NCBI RefSeq assembly: GCF_001570405.1
Contig: NZ_BBYM01000037.1
Location: 16,904 to 80,903 of the forward strand
DNA length: 64,000 nucleotides
Direction of reading: 5' to 3'
Source: Microtetraspora niveoalba
GTDB taxonomy: Bacteria; Actinomycetota; Actinomycetes; Streptosporangiales; Streptosporangiaceae
Below the pieces are notes generated by a model. It worked only from the letters and a program-made list of their open reading frames with translations. It made no database searches and was not told the DNA's origin. The position numbers and the translations under genes were made by a program. How positions within the stretch are numbered: position 1 is the stretch's first letter; every line of letters starts with the position of its first letter. Shown here piece by piece: positions 50,316 to 59,359 of this stretch.

Positions 50316-51890
50316 TCAGCCGACGGCGCGGCCCAGATAGGCCGCGAGCCGGTCGACGGCCGTCGCGGAGCCCGGAACCGGCTGCGCGGGGCCGAAGGAG
50401 CCGCCCGGAGTGCGCGGGAGGTCGCCGTAGATCTCCCGGACTGCGGGCATGATCGCCTCCGCCACGTCGGGAGCGAGGTCCGTGGGCCTGCCGATCGCCC
50501 TCGCGAGGTCCCAGCCGTGGACCAGCATCTCGATGGTGACCTGCTCGACGAGACGCCAGCCGGGGGCCGGGCCGTACTGGCTCCGGAGCATCCCCGGGCG
50601 GCGGAAGGCGGCGAGCGTGGCGCGGGCCGCCGTACGGAAGGCCGCGACATGGTCCTCGCCCAGATGGTCGGCGGCGAAGTCGGAGCGGAGCGTGCCCTCG
50701 GCGAGGCCGGTCCAGAGCAGGTTCTCCCAGACGAGGTGGTCCAGCAGGGCGCGCACATCCCAGCCGGTGCACGGGGTCGGATCGCCGAGCCGCTCCGACG
50801 GCACGGCCGTGACGAGCTCCTCCACCTCGGCCAGCACCCGGGCACACGCCTCCAGCCTGGCCTCGGGGGCGACGTCCGCCTCCTCGCTGAGAATCTCCCC
50901 GATGCGCGCCGCCCGCGCCCCGGGCTCGGGATTGGCCCGCAGCGCGGTCATGAGCCATTCGCCCTCGCCTGCGATGCTGGGCCGCACCGGCCATCCGTTG
51001 ATGAGGCACAGGAGCTGCCAGTACCTTTCCAGGCGTGTGTCGGAGGCGACCTCGAGCTGTTCGAGAAGCCTCCGCCGGGCCTCCGGGCCGTCACCGTGTC
51101 CCTCGTCGGCCGGCGCGAAGCCGGTGCCGGCCTGGGCGGGGAGCCAGGCCGCCACGATGCCGGCCACGACCGGCTCGGCCGCCGGCGAGTCGGCGGCGAT
51201 GCCCGCCGTCATGGCGGCGTCGACGGAGGCGACCCAGAGGTCGGTGAGCTCCTGCGCCTTCAGCACGTCCTCCTCGCGGTGCTCGCGGGCGGCGTGCTCG
51301 GCGGCGTACTCGCCCATCCGGCGGATCGCCGCGCGCAGTTCCGGATCGCGGATGAGGGCGGCCAGCTCGATCCACGCCTCGACCTGTCCGGCGGTAGGGT
51401 CGGGAGGCAGATCGGGCACGGCCAGGAGCAGCCCGTCCCGGTACGCGGACGGGTCGAGGTCACCGAGCGCGTCGGTCATGAAGTCGTGGACGATCGTGTC
51501 GCGTTCTTCGGGGGAGAGTCGTGCCAGGCCGGTCATCTCAGTGAGGTCCTTGGTCGTCGATTTGCGCCGGGCGAAGGAGCGCAGCACCGCCTGGCGCATC
51601 CGCAGGGCGTGGATGCGCGCCTCCAACGCGTCCGCGTGGAAGGCGGCGACCTCGGCGAGGTCGCGCTCCTGGGTGACGACCTCGCGGATCACGGCCATGG
51701 ACAAGCCGAGCTCGCGCAGGGTCCGGGCCAGCTCCAGCCGTGCCACCGCCTCGGGCGCGTAGCGCCGGTAACCGGCCGCGGTGCGCGCCGCCGGAGGCAC
51801 GACGCCGATGTCGGACCAGTGCCGGATCAACTTCACCGACAGGCCGGTCCTCTCGGCCAGCTCCCCGATGCCGAGCAGGTCGTCACTCAC
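50316..51890 (-). CDS. MerR-family regulator fused to a DinB-like TIGR03086 domain
   Basis: A 524-residue protein from GTG 51890. Residues 5-110: MerR winged helix and coiled coil ([67 protein letters not shown]). Residues 110-320: helical effector-type region found in similar actinobacterial MerR proteins. Residues about 345-524: TIGR03086 mycothiol-dependent transferase-like domain ([46 protein letters not shown]), with the His and H-x3-D ligands of DinB folds. Fusion of DNA binding with an enzyme-like domain suggests sensing through that domain. Promoter: see 51898-51928. Confidence 0.88.
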   Translation of the reverse strand: MSDDLLGIGELAERTGLSVKLIRHWSDIGVVPPAARTAAGYRRYAPEAVARLELARTLRELGLSMAVIREVVTQERDLAEVAAFHADALEARIHALRMRQAVLRSFARRKSTTKDLTEMTGLARLSPEERDTIVHDFMTDALGDLDPSAYRDGLLLAVPDLPPDPTAGQVEAWIELAALIRDPELRAAIRRMGEYAAEHAAREHREEDVLKAQELTDLWVASVDAAMTAGIAADSPAAEPVVAGIVAAWLPAQAGTGFAPADEGHGDGPEARRRLLEQLEVASDTRLERYWQLLCLINGWPVRPSIAGEGEWLMTALRANPEPGARAARIGEILSEEADVAPEARLEACARVLAEVEELVTAVPSERLGDPTPCTGWDVRALLDHLVWENLLWTGLAEGTLRSDFAADHLGEDHVAAFRTAARATLAAFRRPGMLRSQYGPAPGWRLVEQVTIEMLVHGWDLARAIGRPTDLAPDVAEAIMPAVREIYGDLPRTPGGSFGPAQPVPGSATAVDRLAAYLGRAVG

Positions 51891-51897
51891 GTGCCCC

Positions 51898-51928
51898 ACC
51901 TTGGGGTCTCCCATCATGGGAGAGTCAA
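51898..51928 (-). promoter_or_regulatory. MerR-type promoter with 19-base spacer and central dyad
   Basis: Minus strand TTGACT (51928-51923), a 19-base spacer, CAAGGT (51903-51898). The perfect dyad TCTCCCAT-C-ATGGGAGA (51907-51923) fills the spacer, the classic MerR operator layout. The expected +1 lies on the GTG start at 51890, so the transcript would be leaderless and autoregulated. Confidence 0.65.
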
Positions 51929-52177
51929 GCACGCCGGGAAACGGCGACATCCGGATTGCGGCCCGCCGGCGCGTACGGCCCGGCCGCCGGTGTGGAGGCC
52001 CCTCCGGCGGCGGGGCCCGCGTACGGGCCCGCCGGCCGCAGCCGCCTCGTCGGCACGATGACCCCGATGGCGAGAGCGGTGCCGCCACGGCGTGGTGGCG
52101 GCCGCCCCGTCCGGAGGTCCTTCGATGATCCGTCTGCGTGACACCGGCGGTGTCACAACCTTGCCGGAGCGGTGTGC

Positions 52178-52921
52178 CTAGCCCGCGGAAGGCGTGGCCG
52201 AGGGCTCGATGGAGGGCTCACCGGAAGGCTGCCCGGACGCCCCGGGCGTCGGCACGTCCGACACCTCGGCGTGCGTGTCGAGCGACGGGTCGGGCGTCGG
52301 GAGCGGCTGCTGGGCCGCCGTGGTGCCGATGCCGCGGTCGCAGGCCGCGCCGAACTCGGGGGTGAAGCTCGGGTTCTGCTTGTACTTCTTGATGTACGCG
52401 GGGAGCCGGGGGTCGTCGGCGCCGGTGAGGGCGAGCTGGTGGTTCCACGAGCTGACCATGACGTCCGCCTTCAGCCCCTCGTACGGGCTGAGCAGCATGA
52501 AGTCGCTCGACGCGAGGGACTTCAGCTTGTCCACGTCGGCCTGCGGCAGGCCGGGGCGGTACGTGATCCACACGGCGCCGTGTTCGAGCGAGTGCACGCC
52601 GTGCTCGCTGTGGATCGGCTGGTCGTAGATGCCGCAGTTCTGCCAGTAGAAGTTGTGCGGGCCGCCGGCCGGCGGGGTCTCCTTGTACGCGACCTTGTCC
52701 CAGGTGTGCTCGGACCCCTTGTAGGAGAAGGAGGCCACACCGTCCAGCGACTTCTGCGACCGGTCGTTGACGACGTAGAACCCCACCAGGCCGACGAGCA
52801 CGACGATGACCAGACCGCCGATGCCCCACATGAGCAGCGCCGAGCGCCGCTCCTTACGCTTCTGCTCCGCCCGCATGCGGGCGAGGTGCTCCCGCCGCGC
52901 CTGCGCCTTTTCCTTGGACAA
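52178..52921 (-). CDS. DUF3105 membrane-anchored protein
   Basis: A 247-residue protein. TTG 52921 is chosen because GGAGG lies five bases ahead. Basic cytoplasmic N-terminus (KEKAQARREHLARMRAEQKRKERR), one membrane helix (ALLMWGIGGLVIVVLVGLVGFYVV), and an extracytoplasmic DUF3105 domain: YKETPPAGGPHNFYWQNCGIYDQPIHSEHGVHSLEHGAVWITYRP, VSSWNHQLALTGADDPRLPAYIKKY. The conserved His/Cys cluster suggests metal binding. The Pro/Ser tail is disordered. Divergent from the DUF305 gene, a pairing common in actinomycetes. Confidence 0.9.
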   Translation of the reverse strand: MSKEKAQARREHLARMRAEQKRKERRSALLMWGIGGLVIVVLVGLVGFYVVNDRSQKSLDGVASFSYKGSEHTWDKVAYKETPPAGGPHNFYWQNCGIYDQPIHSEHGVHSLEHGAVWITYRPGLPQADVDKLKSLASSDFMLLSPYEGLKADVMVSSWNHQLALTGADDPRLPAYIKKYKQNPSFTPEFGAACDRGIGTTAAQQPLPTPDPSLDTHAEVSDVPTPGASGQPSGEPSIEPSATPSAG

Positions 52922-53127
52922 GCGGTCCTCCAACGACTGGTCACCAAACTCCCCGCATTGCGTATGGAGAATAGTGGGTTCGCCAGCAGGTTCGGCATGA
53001 GCGAATCCGGGTCGTGATCGCGGACCGGGCCGGGCCCCGCTCCGACGCTCGCACGCCGGAGGTGTGACGGCGTCGACGGCGGACGACGCCGGGGCGTCGG
53101 GCGGGATCCCGGGTAGCCTGTGTGGCG

Positions 53128-53841
53128 ATGAGCACCGAGACCGTTCCCCCCGCCGCCGAACCTGTCGGCGCCCCCGCCGACGAGACGGCGGCCCGGCCCG
53201 GCAGGAACGCGTTCGTGGCCGGCCTGGTCGTCCTCGTGGTGGCGGCGGCCGCGTTCCTCCTGCTGGTCGTGGGGCGATCCGGGGCCCCGGGCGACACCTC
53301 TCCCGAGGCCGGGTTCGCCAGGGACATGGCCGTCCATCACGCGCAGGCGGTCGAGATGGCGTTCGCCGTACGCGACGTGAGCACCGACGCGCCCCTCCGC
53401 AACCTGGCGTACGACATCATCACCACGCAGTCCACCCAGCGTGGAATCTTCATGGGCTGGCTGCAGCAGTGGGGCCTCGACCAGGCGTCCGACCGACCGC
53501 CGATGGCGTGGATGTCGGGTCACGCGCACGGCGGCGCGACCGCGACGGGCGCCGCCTCGGGGACGGGCGGCGTGATGCCGGGCATGGCCACGCCGGAGGA
53601 GATGGACCGGCTGCGCGCCGCGAAGGGGCGGGCCGCCGAGGTCCTCTTCCTCCAGTTGATGATCCGCCATCACGAGGGCGGCGTGGACATGGCCAGGGGC
53701 GCGGTGCGGCTGTCGGACCGCTCCGAGGTCCGCGAGCTGGCCCAGCACATCGTCGACGGCCAGACCGCCGAGATCACCCTGATGAAGGACTTCCTCCGGG
53801 CACGCGGCGCGCAGCCGCTCCCGTCGATCCTCACCCCGTGA
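53128..53841 (+). CDS. DUF305 protein (CopM-like, metal-binding, membrane-anchored)
   Basis: A 237-residue protein from ATG 53128 (GTG 53122 also possible; a TAGCCT -10 at 53114-53119 suggests a leaderless start). N-terminal cytoplasmic segment, membrane helix (AFVAGLVVLVVAAAAFLLLVV), then DUF305: FARDMAVHHAQAVEMAFAVRD and LQLMIRHHEGGVDMARGAV, two four-helix-type HH-x-x-x-x-x-M motifs that bind copper in related proteins. A Met/His/Gly-rich linker (MPGMATPEEMDRL) lies between. Transcribed away from DUF3105. Confidence 0.92.
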   Translation: MSTETVPPAAEPVGAPADETAARPGRNAFVAGLVVLVVAAAAFLLLVVGRSGAPGDTSPEAGFARDMAVHHAQAVEMAFAVRDVSTDAPLRNLAYDIITTQSTQRGIFMGWLQQWGLDQASDRPPMAWMSGHAHGGATATGAASGTGGVMPGMATPEEMDRLRAAKGRAAEVLFLQLMIRHHEGGVDMARGAVRLSDRSEVRELAQHIVDGQTAEITLMKDFLRARGAQPLPSILTP

Positions 53842-53860
53842 CCGCCCCGGCCCGCCCGGT

Positions 53861-53887
53861 CCCGACCACCTGAACCGCCTGGTCGGG
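53861..53887 (+). terminator. Hairpin after the DUF305 gene
   Basis: CCCGACCA (53861-53868) and TGGTCGGG (53880-53887) with an 11-base loop, 20 bases past the stop. The rest of the 193-base gap up to 54034 holds the upstream region of the DUF3467 gene. Confidence 0.55.
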
Positions 53888-54034
53888 GCACGATCCGCCG
53901 CCCTCGGCCGCCCGGCCGGGGCGGCCGGTCACGGACTGCCGGATCGTGTCCGTTGGATTCGAGTCGTGTCATAACGCGCGGAAACGCGCTCGCCAGGGCA
54001 ACATGAGGGGAAGTGTCCGGAGGAGAGTCGAACA

Positions 54035-54331
54035 TTGATTGATGAGCCGGAGAGCCGCCTCGAGGTGAGCATCTCACCCGAGGTCGAAGCCGGGCAGTAC
54101 GCCAACTTCGCCTCGGTGTGGCACACCCGTGACGGGTTCATCCTGGATTTCGCGGTGATCACCCGGCCCCCGTCCATGGCGGACGACCCGGCGTCGGGCA
54201 CGCCGTACGTGAGCGTGCCGACGCGGATCGTCAGCCGGGTCCGGCTTCCCCCCGCCCAGGTGTTCGAGCTGATGAAGGCGCTCGAACAGCAGCTCACGGC
54301 TTTCGAGAAGGAGACCGGCCACAAGCTCTGA
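54035..54331 (+). CDS. DUF3467 protein
   Basis: A 98-residue protein from TTG 54035 with GGAGGAG upstream. Sequence pattern: LEVSISPEVEAGQYANFASVWHTRDGFILDFAVITRPP and RIVSRVRLPPAQVFELMKALEQQLTAFEKETG. This matches the DUF3467 family of small beta-rich proteins found across bacteria. Function unknown. Monocistronic and convergent with the threonine aldolase gene across a strong hairpin. Confidence 0.88.
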   Translation: MIDEPESRLEVSISPEVEAGQYANFASVWHTRDGFILDFAVITRPPSMADDPASGTPYVSVPTRIVSRVRLPPAQVFELMKALEQQLTAFEKETGHKL

Positions 54332-54390
54332 GCCAGGCCGCTCTCCCGAACGATCCCGCCCGCCAGGAGCCGGGACGAGCCGGAACCACG

Positions 54391-54419
54391 CGGTGCCCGG
54401 CCGGGCGGGCCGGGCACCG
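54391..54419. terminator. Bidirectional hairpin terminator
   Basis: A perfect 12-base stem, CGGTGCCCGGCC (54391-54402) with GGCCGGGCACCG (54408-54419), and a 5-base loop, between converging genes. Confidence 0.7.
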
Positions 54420-54451
54420 TCCGTGTGTCTCCACGCCGACGGCGCGTACGC

Positions 54452-55525
54452 TCAGACCCGCATCTCGGCGGCGAGCGCCGCGGCGAAGGCGTCCACGTCG
54501 GCTTCGGTGGTGTCGAAGGCGCACATCCAGCGCACCTCGACCCTGCCGCCGCCGATCTGCTCGTTCCAGTTGTAGAAGCGGTAGCGCTTGCGCAGCCGGT
54601 CCGCCGCGTCCGCCGGAAGGATCGCGAACACCGCGTTCGCCTCGACCGGCCGCGGCACCTCCACACCGGGGATGCCGCGGACGGCGTCCGCCAGCCGGGC
54701 CGCCATCGTGTTGGCCCGGCGGGCGTTGCGCAGCCACAGGTCTCCCGCGAGGAGCGCCTCGAACTGGACCGAGACGAACCGCATCTTGGAGGCGAGCTGC
54801 ATGCTCGTCTTCCGCAGGTACGGCAGGCCGCGGACGGCGGCGGGGTCGAGGACGACCACCGCCTCCCCCAGCAGCAGGCCGATCTTGGTGCCGCCGAACG
54901 AGAGCACGTCCACGCCGGCGTCGGTCGTGAGCGCGCGCAGCGGCACGTCGAGGGCGGCGGCCGCGTTGGTGATGCGCGAGCCGTCCATGTGGACGAGCAT
55001 CCCGAGGTCGTGGGCGTGGTCGCAGATCGCCTTGATCTCGGCGGGCGTGTAGAGCGTGCCCAGCTCGGTGGCGTTGGAGATCGAGACGACCCGCGGCTGG
55101 GCCCGGTGCACGTCGCCGAAGCCCCACGCCTGCCGGTCGATCAGCTCCGGTGTGAGCTTGCCGTCCGGGGTCGGCACGGTCAGGAGCTTGAGCCCGCCGG
55201 TCACCTCGGGCGCGCCGCCCTCGTCGGTGTTGATGTGCGCGCTCTCGGCGCACACCACGGCCTCCCAGGGGGCGCACATCGAACGCAGCGAGATGACGTT
55301 GGCGGCGGTGCCGTTGAAGACCGGCCACGCCTCGGCCCGCTCGCCGAAGTGCCGGCGGAAGATCTCCCGGGTCGCCTCGGTGTAGACGTCGTCGCCGTAG
55401 GAGATCTGGTGACCGCCGTTCGCGAGGGCGACGGCCTCCAGGATCTCGGGATGCACGCCCGCGTAGTTGTCGCTCGCGAACGTCTTGATCTCGGGATCGT
55501 GCCGCCGAACGGCATCCGTGGTCAC
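54452..55525 (-). CDS. Low-specificity L-threonine aldolase (beta-eliminating lyase family)
   Basis: A 357-residue PLP enzyme from GTG 55525 with GGGGGAG ahead. Motifs: FASDNYAGVHPEILEAV, YGDDVYTEATREIFRRHFG, VFNGTAANVISLRSM, ESAHINTDEGGAPE, ISNATELGTLYTPAEI, LVHMDGSRITNAAAAL, and the PLP lysine in DVLSFGGTKIGLLLGEAVV. It cleaves L-threonine/allo-threonine to glycine and acetaldehyde. It is the third gene of a leftward set after DUF6421 and an SDR, though hairpins at 55575-55615 may separate it from the SDR. Confidence 0.92.
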   Translation of the reverse strand: MTTDAVRRHDPEIKTFASDNYAGVHPEILEAVALANGGHQISYGDDVYTEATREIFRRHFGERAEAWPVFNGTAANVISLRSMCAPWEAVVCAESAHINTDEGGAPEVTGGLKLLTVPTPDGKLTPELIDRQAWGFGDVHRAQPRVVSISNATELGTLYTPAEIKAICDHAHDLGMLVHMDGSRITNAAAALDVPLRALTTDAGVDVLSFGGTKIGLLLGEAVVVLDPAAVRGLPYLRKTSMQLASKMRFVSVQFEALLAGDLWLRNARRANTMAARLADAVRGIPGVEVPRPVEANAVFAILPADAADRLRKRYRFYNWNEQIGGGRVEVRWMCAFDTTEADVDAFAAALAAEMRV

Positions 55526-55574
55526 GAAAGCTCCCCCTGTCCTTGCACGATGCACGATGTCGCTGTCCGGGTCA

Positions 55575-55598
55575 CCGGCCGGGTCTCCGCCCGGCCGG
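55575..55598 (-). terminator. Hairpin between the SDR and threonine aldolase genes
   Basis: CCGGCCGGG (55575-55583) and CCCGGCCGG (55590-55598) with a 6-base loop; a second CGGGCCG/CGGCCCG hairpin follows at about 55603-55622. It could attenuate SDR read-through into the aldolase gene. Confidence 0.5.
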
Positions 55599-55636
55599 TC
55601 GCCGGGCCGGTCTCCCGGCCCGTTCCCGTTCGCCGC

Positions 55637-56293
55637 TCAGACCGCCGTGAGGTCGATCCGCTGCCCGTTGACGTCCTCGGGGCGGCGCTCCCACAGGTCG
55701 GAGACGGCCTTCGCCAGGGTAGCGACGTCCGTGTACCCCTTGAACGGCCGCTCCGGGCTGGCCGCCCGCATGGCGTCGTTGACCAGGGCCATCACCACGA
55801 GGATCGCCGCCGCGGACGTGCTGCCCTTCAGGGCGTCGGCGAACGCGAGCGTCCACGCCTCCGCCGCCGCCTTGGCGGTCGCGTACGCCGCGTTGCCCTG
55901 GGTGGGCTTCTGCGCCGCCTTGGCCGAGACGATGACGAACCGGCCGTCGTCGCTCGCGCGCAGCAGCGGCTCGAAGGCGAGCGACACGTGCTGGAGCGTG
56001 CGGACCAGGAGGTCGTGCAGCAGGTTCCAGTCGTCGAGCGAGGTCTCGGCGAAGGTCTTCGACCCGCGCCATCCCCCGACGAGGTGGACGACGCCGTCCA
56101 CCCGGCCGTGCTCGTCGCCGATCCGCTTCGCCAGGTCGCGTACGGCCCCCTCGTCGAGCAGGTCGACCGCGAGGCAGCCGTCGGCTCCGGTGCGGTCGAC
56201 GCCGATCACGGTGTCGCCGAGCTCCTCGAACCGGCGGACGACGGCCTGGCCGGCGGGACCGGCCGCGCCGGCGACCAGGATCACTCTGCTCAT
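55637..56293 (-). CDS. Short-chain dehydrogenase/reductase (SDR)
   Basis: A 218-residue Rossmann enzyme. N-terminal VILVAGAAGPAGQAVVRRFEELGDTVIGVDR gives the cofactor motif (GxxGxxG). VDGVVHLVGGWRGSK replaces the NNAG motif, and VIVSAKAAQKPTQGNAAYATAKAA supplies Ser and the Y-x-x-x-K pair. Shorter than classical SDRs by about 30 residues. It lies 52 bases after the DUF6421 stop; the same SDR-DUF6421-threonine aldolase neighbourhood recurs in actinomycetes. Substrate unknown. Confidence 0.88.
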   Translation of the reverse strand: MSRVILVAGAAGPAGQAVVRRFEELGDTVIGVDRTGADGCLAVDLLDEGAVRDLAKRIGDEHGRVDGVVHLVGGWRGSKTFAETSLDDWNLLHDLLVRTLQHVSLAFEPLLRASDDGRFVIVSAKAAQKPTQGNAAYATAKAAAEAWTLAFADALKGSTSAAAILVVMALVNDAMRAASPERPFKGYTDVATLAKAVSDLWERRPEDVNGQRIDLTAV

Positions 56294-56345
56294 CGTTCAC
56301 TCACTCTCTCGCGGACGGGCGGGCGGCTCGTACGGGTGGACAGGG

Positions 56346-58475
56346 TCACGCCCTGATCCCCCTGGTGGACTCGACGACATCGGCGAGCTTACGGCGCAGC
56401 GCCTCGTAGAACATGCTCAGGGGGAACTCGTCCGGCAGCACGGCGTCCACGACGGCCTTGGGGAAGCCCTCGACCGGCAGCGCGTCCACGCCCTTGTGCC
56501 ACACGGAGGCCGGGTGCGGCTCGACGTAGCCGGCCACGAGCTGGTGCGCGGCCAGCCAGTGGGCGAGCTTGGCCCGGTCGATGCCGTCGCGGTAGAGCTT
56601 CTCGACCTCGCCGCGCAGGTCGGCGACGCCTCCGGCGACCCGGTCCCAGTCGACGGTGAGCCGGTTGTCGGTCCAGCGCACGATGTCGTTCCTGTGCAGG
56701 TACGCGAAGAGGAGCTGGCCGCCGAGCCCGTCGTAGTTGCGCACCCGGTCGCCGGTGATCGGGAAGCGGAACAGCCGGTCGAACAGGATCGCGTACTGGA
56801 CGTACTTGGCCTGCGGGACGCCGGCCTCCTCCAGCTTGACCGCCTCGCCGAACGCGGTCAGGTCGCAGCGCAGCTCCTCCAGGGAGTACAGCCAGTACGG
56901 CATCCGCTGCTTGATCATGAAGGGGTCGAACGGCAGGTCGCCGTGGCTGTGCGTCCGGTCGTGGATCAGGTCCCACATCACGAACGTGTCCTGGGCGAGT
57001 CGCTGCGAGGCGATCAGCCGGGCCGCGTCCGGCGGCAGGGCCAGCTTCAGCGTCGCGGCCGCGGCGCCGCTGACGACGCGGAACCGGGCGGCCTCGCGGT
57101 CGCAGAAGATGCCGCCCCAGGTGAACGCGGGCGGGGTGCGCCGCACGGCGACGGTCTCGGGGAACAGCACCGCGGAGTTGGTGTCGTAGCCCGAGGTGAA
57201 GTCGACGAACGCGATCGGGACGAACATCGGGTTGTCGTAGCCGCCGCGCTCCAGCTCGGCCAGCCAGTCCGGCCAGACGGTGCGGATCCAGACGGCCTCG
57301 ATGTTGCGGTTCAGGTTGCCGTTCTGGGTGTACATCGGGAACACGACGAGGTGCTCCAGCCCGTCCACGCGCTGCGTGTCGGGGTGGAACGCGTCGAGCG
57401 AGTCGAGGAAGTCGGGCACGCCGAGCCCCTCGGCCACCCACTTGCCGAAGTCGGCGACGACCGCGTCCAGGTATTCGCGGTCGTGCGGGAAGCGCGGCGC
57501 GAGCCGTACGACGTGGTCCACGATGTCGCCGACGAGCGCGACGGCGCGGTCGCGGTCGCCGGTCACGGAGCCGTCCTTGGCCTGGAGGCCGCGCAGCTCC
57601 TCGACGGCGGTCTTGAGCCCGGCGAACGCCCGGACGTACTCCTCCTCGCCGTCCCGGCCCGCCGCCCGCTCCTCGGCGGTGTCGGCGGGGTCGCGGGCCA
57701 CCCAGGTGACGAGGTTCCCCCAGAGGCGCTCGTGGTCGAAGTCGCCGATCGAGTCGTCGCCGAAGAGGTCGGAGTCGGCCAGCACGACCACCCGGCCCCG
57801 GCCGTGCCGTACGGCGAGGGCGAGGGGGCGGCGGGCGGGGTCGGCGGTGCCGGAGGTCTCGAACAGCACGGTCGCGCCGTCGGGCGCGACGAGCGTGCCG
57901 GAGCGGTAGAAGCAGGCCCGCCGGACGCCGGCGAGCAGGTCCTGGGCGGTCTGCGCGACCGCGCCGCCGTCGCCGGCGGCGGGGGGCACGGAGGTGGCCA
58001 GCGGGGTGCCGAGGACCCACGTCGCGACCTTGTTGTGGCAGTGGGCCGGGTCCTGGACGGTGACGTGCTCGACGCCGACGCCGAAGCGGCCCAGCAGCTC
58101 CGCGAGGTTGCTCCCGTACTTCTCCTGCTCGCACTCGGCCAGCACGATCAGGCCGCCGCCGTCCGCGACGTACGCCTCGATCGCGTCCAGCTCCTCGACG
58201 GGGAGGACGGGGCTGCCCAGTCCGGTGGTGCGTTCCCACAGCTCGCCCGACGGGTGCGCGACGACGAAGACGTCGTGGGCGCTCAGCAGGGACGGCGTGA
58301 TCGGCCCCTCGGTGTGCGCGGCGACGGTGTGCCCCAGTTCCCGGAGGACCGCCGCGGCCCTGGCGTAGCTGTTGTCGTCGGGGTGCGCCGGGTTCATGGC
58401 CTCCGCGACCTCGCGCCGGATGGTCCATGCCTCGCTGTGTGCCTCGTCGAACAGGATCGAGGGGAACGTCGTCAT
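56346..58475 (-). CDS. DUF6421 protein with an extra N-terminal GATase-like domain
   Basis: A 709-residue protein from ATG 58475 with GGGAGA ahead. Residues about 250-709 match DUF6421: LQAKDGSVTGDRDRAV, LAPRFPHDREYLDAVVADFGKWV, LVVFPMYTQNGNLNRNIEAVWIR, FTSGYDTNSAVLFPETVAVR, HDRTHSHGDLPFDPFMIKQRMPYWLYSLEELRCDLTAFGEAVKLE, VRNYDGLGGQLLFAYLH, VLPDEFPLSMFYEAL. Residues 1-245 are an added domain (SILFDEAHSEAWTI, LSAHDVFVVAHPSGELWERTTG, VADGGGLIVLAECEQEKYGSNL, GRVVVLADSDLFGDDSIG) resembling DUF4350/GATase-like carbohydrate-associated domains. Stand-alone DUF6421 proteins are about 470 residues. Function unknown; the His-rich HDRTHSHGD motif suggests a metal site. Confidence 0.85.
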   Translation of the reverse strand: MTTFPSILFDEAHSEAWTIRREVAEAMNPAHPDDNSYARAAAVLRELGHTVAAHTEGPITPSLLSAHDVFVVAHPSGELWERTTGLGSPVLPVEELDAIEAYVADGGGLIVLAECEQEKYGSNLAELLGRFGVGVEHVTVQDPAHCHNKVATWVLGTPLATSVPPAAGDGGAVAQTAQDLLAGVRRACFYRSGTLVAPDGATVLFETSGTADPARRPLALAVRHGRGRVVVLADSDLFGDDSIGDFDHERLWGNLVTWVARDPADTAEERAAGRDGEEEYVRAFAGLKTAVEELRGLQAKDGSVTGDRDRAVALVGDIVDHVVRLAPRFPHDREYLDAVVADFGKWVAEGLGVPDFLDSLDAFHPDTQRVDGLEHLVVFPMYTQNGNLNRNIEAVWIRTVWPDWLAELERGGYDNPMFVPIAFVDFTSGYDTNSAVLFPETVAVRRTPPAFTWGGIFCDREAARFRVVSGAAAATLKLALPPDAARLIASQRLAQDTFVMWDLIHDRTHSHGDLPFDPFMIKQRMPYWLYSLEELRCDLTAFGEAVKLEEAGVPQAKYVQYAILFDRLFRFPITGDRVRNYDGLGGQLLFAYLHRNDIVRWTDNRLTVDWDRVAGGVADLRGEVEKLYRDGIDRAKLAHWLAAHQLVAGYVEPHPASVWHKGVDALPVEGFPKAVVDAVLPDEFPLSMFYEALRRKLADVVESTRGIRA

Positions 58476-58660
58476 GAAATATCTCCCGATTCAGGACCTA
58501 TCTGCCGAAAAATATACACATAGTGGCACCTGTGACCACAAGTCCCCCCAGCGGTGGACGGGGAATCAGCCCGGCGGCGGACGTGCGCCCGCGCGACCGC
58601 CGCCTAGCGTCCCCGGCGATCGGAAAACGATCGGAAGGCACCCACCGTGAGGGAAGTCCC

Positions 58661-59359
58661 ATGCTCAAGAACTCGACCAGGTTCAGGCGCGTCGCCACCG
58701 GCGCGCTGCTGATCGTCGCCCCGCTGCTGCAGTGCGTCGCCGTGATCGTCGACCCGGGTACGTGGGGCGACGACCGGGAGGCGGTCAGCTACGGCGACAA
58801 CCCGGCCCTCGCCCAGCTCGAGTCCGCGCTCTACCACTGGAGCTGGCTGCTGATGGCCGTCATGGCCTTCGGCCTGCTGCACTTCACGCGGCGCCGCGCC
58901 GTCGTGTTCGGCCACATCGCCGGCGTCGTGGCCGTCGTCGGCTACATCAACGCCTCGTCCCTGCTGATGACCGACCCGGTGGAGTGGTGGCTCGGCCGGC
59001 ACTACCCGCCGGAGGAGGCCCAGCGCATCCTGAACGAGATGATGGACCTGCCCCATCAGACGTTCGCGTTCGTGCTCCCCGGGATGCTGGGGTGGGTCTC
59101 GCTGCCCGTGCTGCTGCTCGCCGTGTGGCGCGCCGGGGCGGTCCACTGGTGGGTGCCGCTCACGGTCGCGATCGGCTACCTGGGGTCGTTCCCCGTGCCG
59201 TACGGCCCGCTCACGATCCTCTTCTGGGGGCTGCCCGTCGTCGCCCTCGCCGCGTTCGGCCTGAAGGTGCTGCGGATGGGCGACGACGCGTGGGCCGCCT
59301 ACTACCCCGCCGCACCCGGCGTCACCACGCCCGACTCGTACGCGAAGACGACCGCCTGA
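58661..59359 (+). CDS. Multi-pass membrane protein of unknown function
   Basis: A 232-residue protein from ATG 58661 with GAGGGAAG upstream. About six hydrophobic segments: 13-30, 58-76, 82-104, 135-158, 163-185 and 188-208. A conserved-looking loop WWLGRHYPPEEAQRILNEMMDLPHQ lies between helices 3 and 4. The last 58 bases overlap, tail to tail, the end of the response-regulator gene on the other strand. Family not recognised. Confidence 0.7.
   Translation: MLKNSTRFRRVATGALLIVAPLLQCVAVIVDPGTWGDDREAVSYGDNPALAQLESALYHWSWLLMAVMAFGLLHFTRRRAVVFGHIAGVVAVVGYINASSLLMTDPVEWWLGRHYPPEEAQRILNEMMDLPHQTFAFVLPGMLGWVSLPVLLLAVWRAGAVHWWVPLTVAIGYLGSFPVPYGPLTILFWGLPVVALAAFGLKVLRMGDDAWAAYYPAAPGVTTPDSYAKTTA

Noticed and set aside
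56000..58523. Plus-strand open frame of about 1000 codons across DUF6421
   Set aside because: Antisense to a conserved protein family; composition is artefactual.
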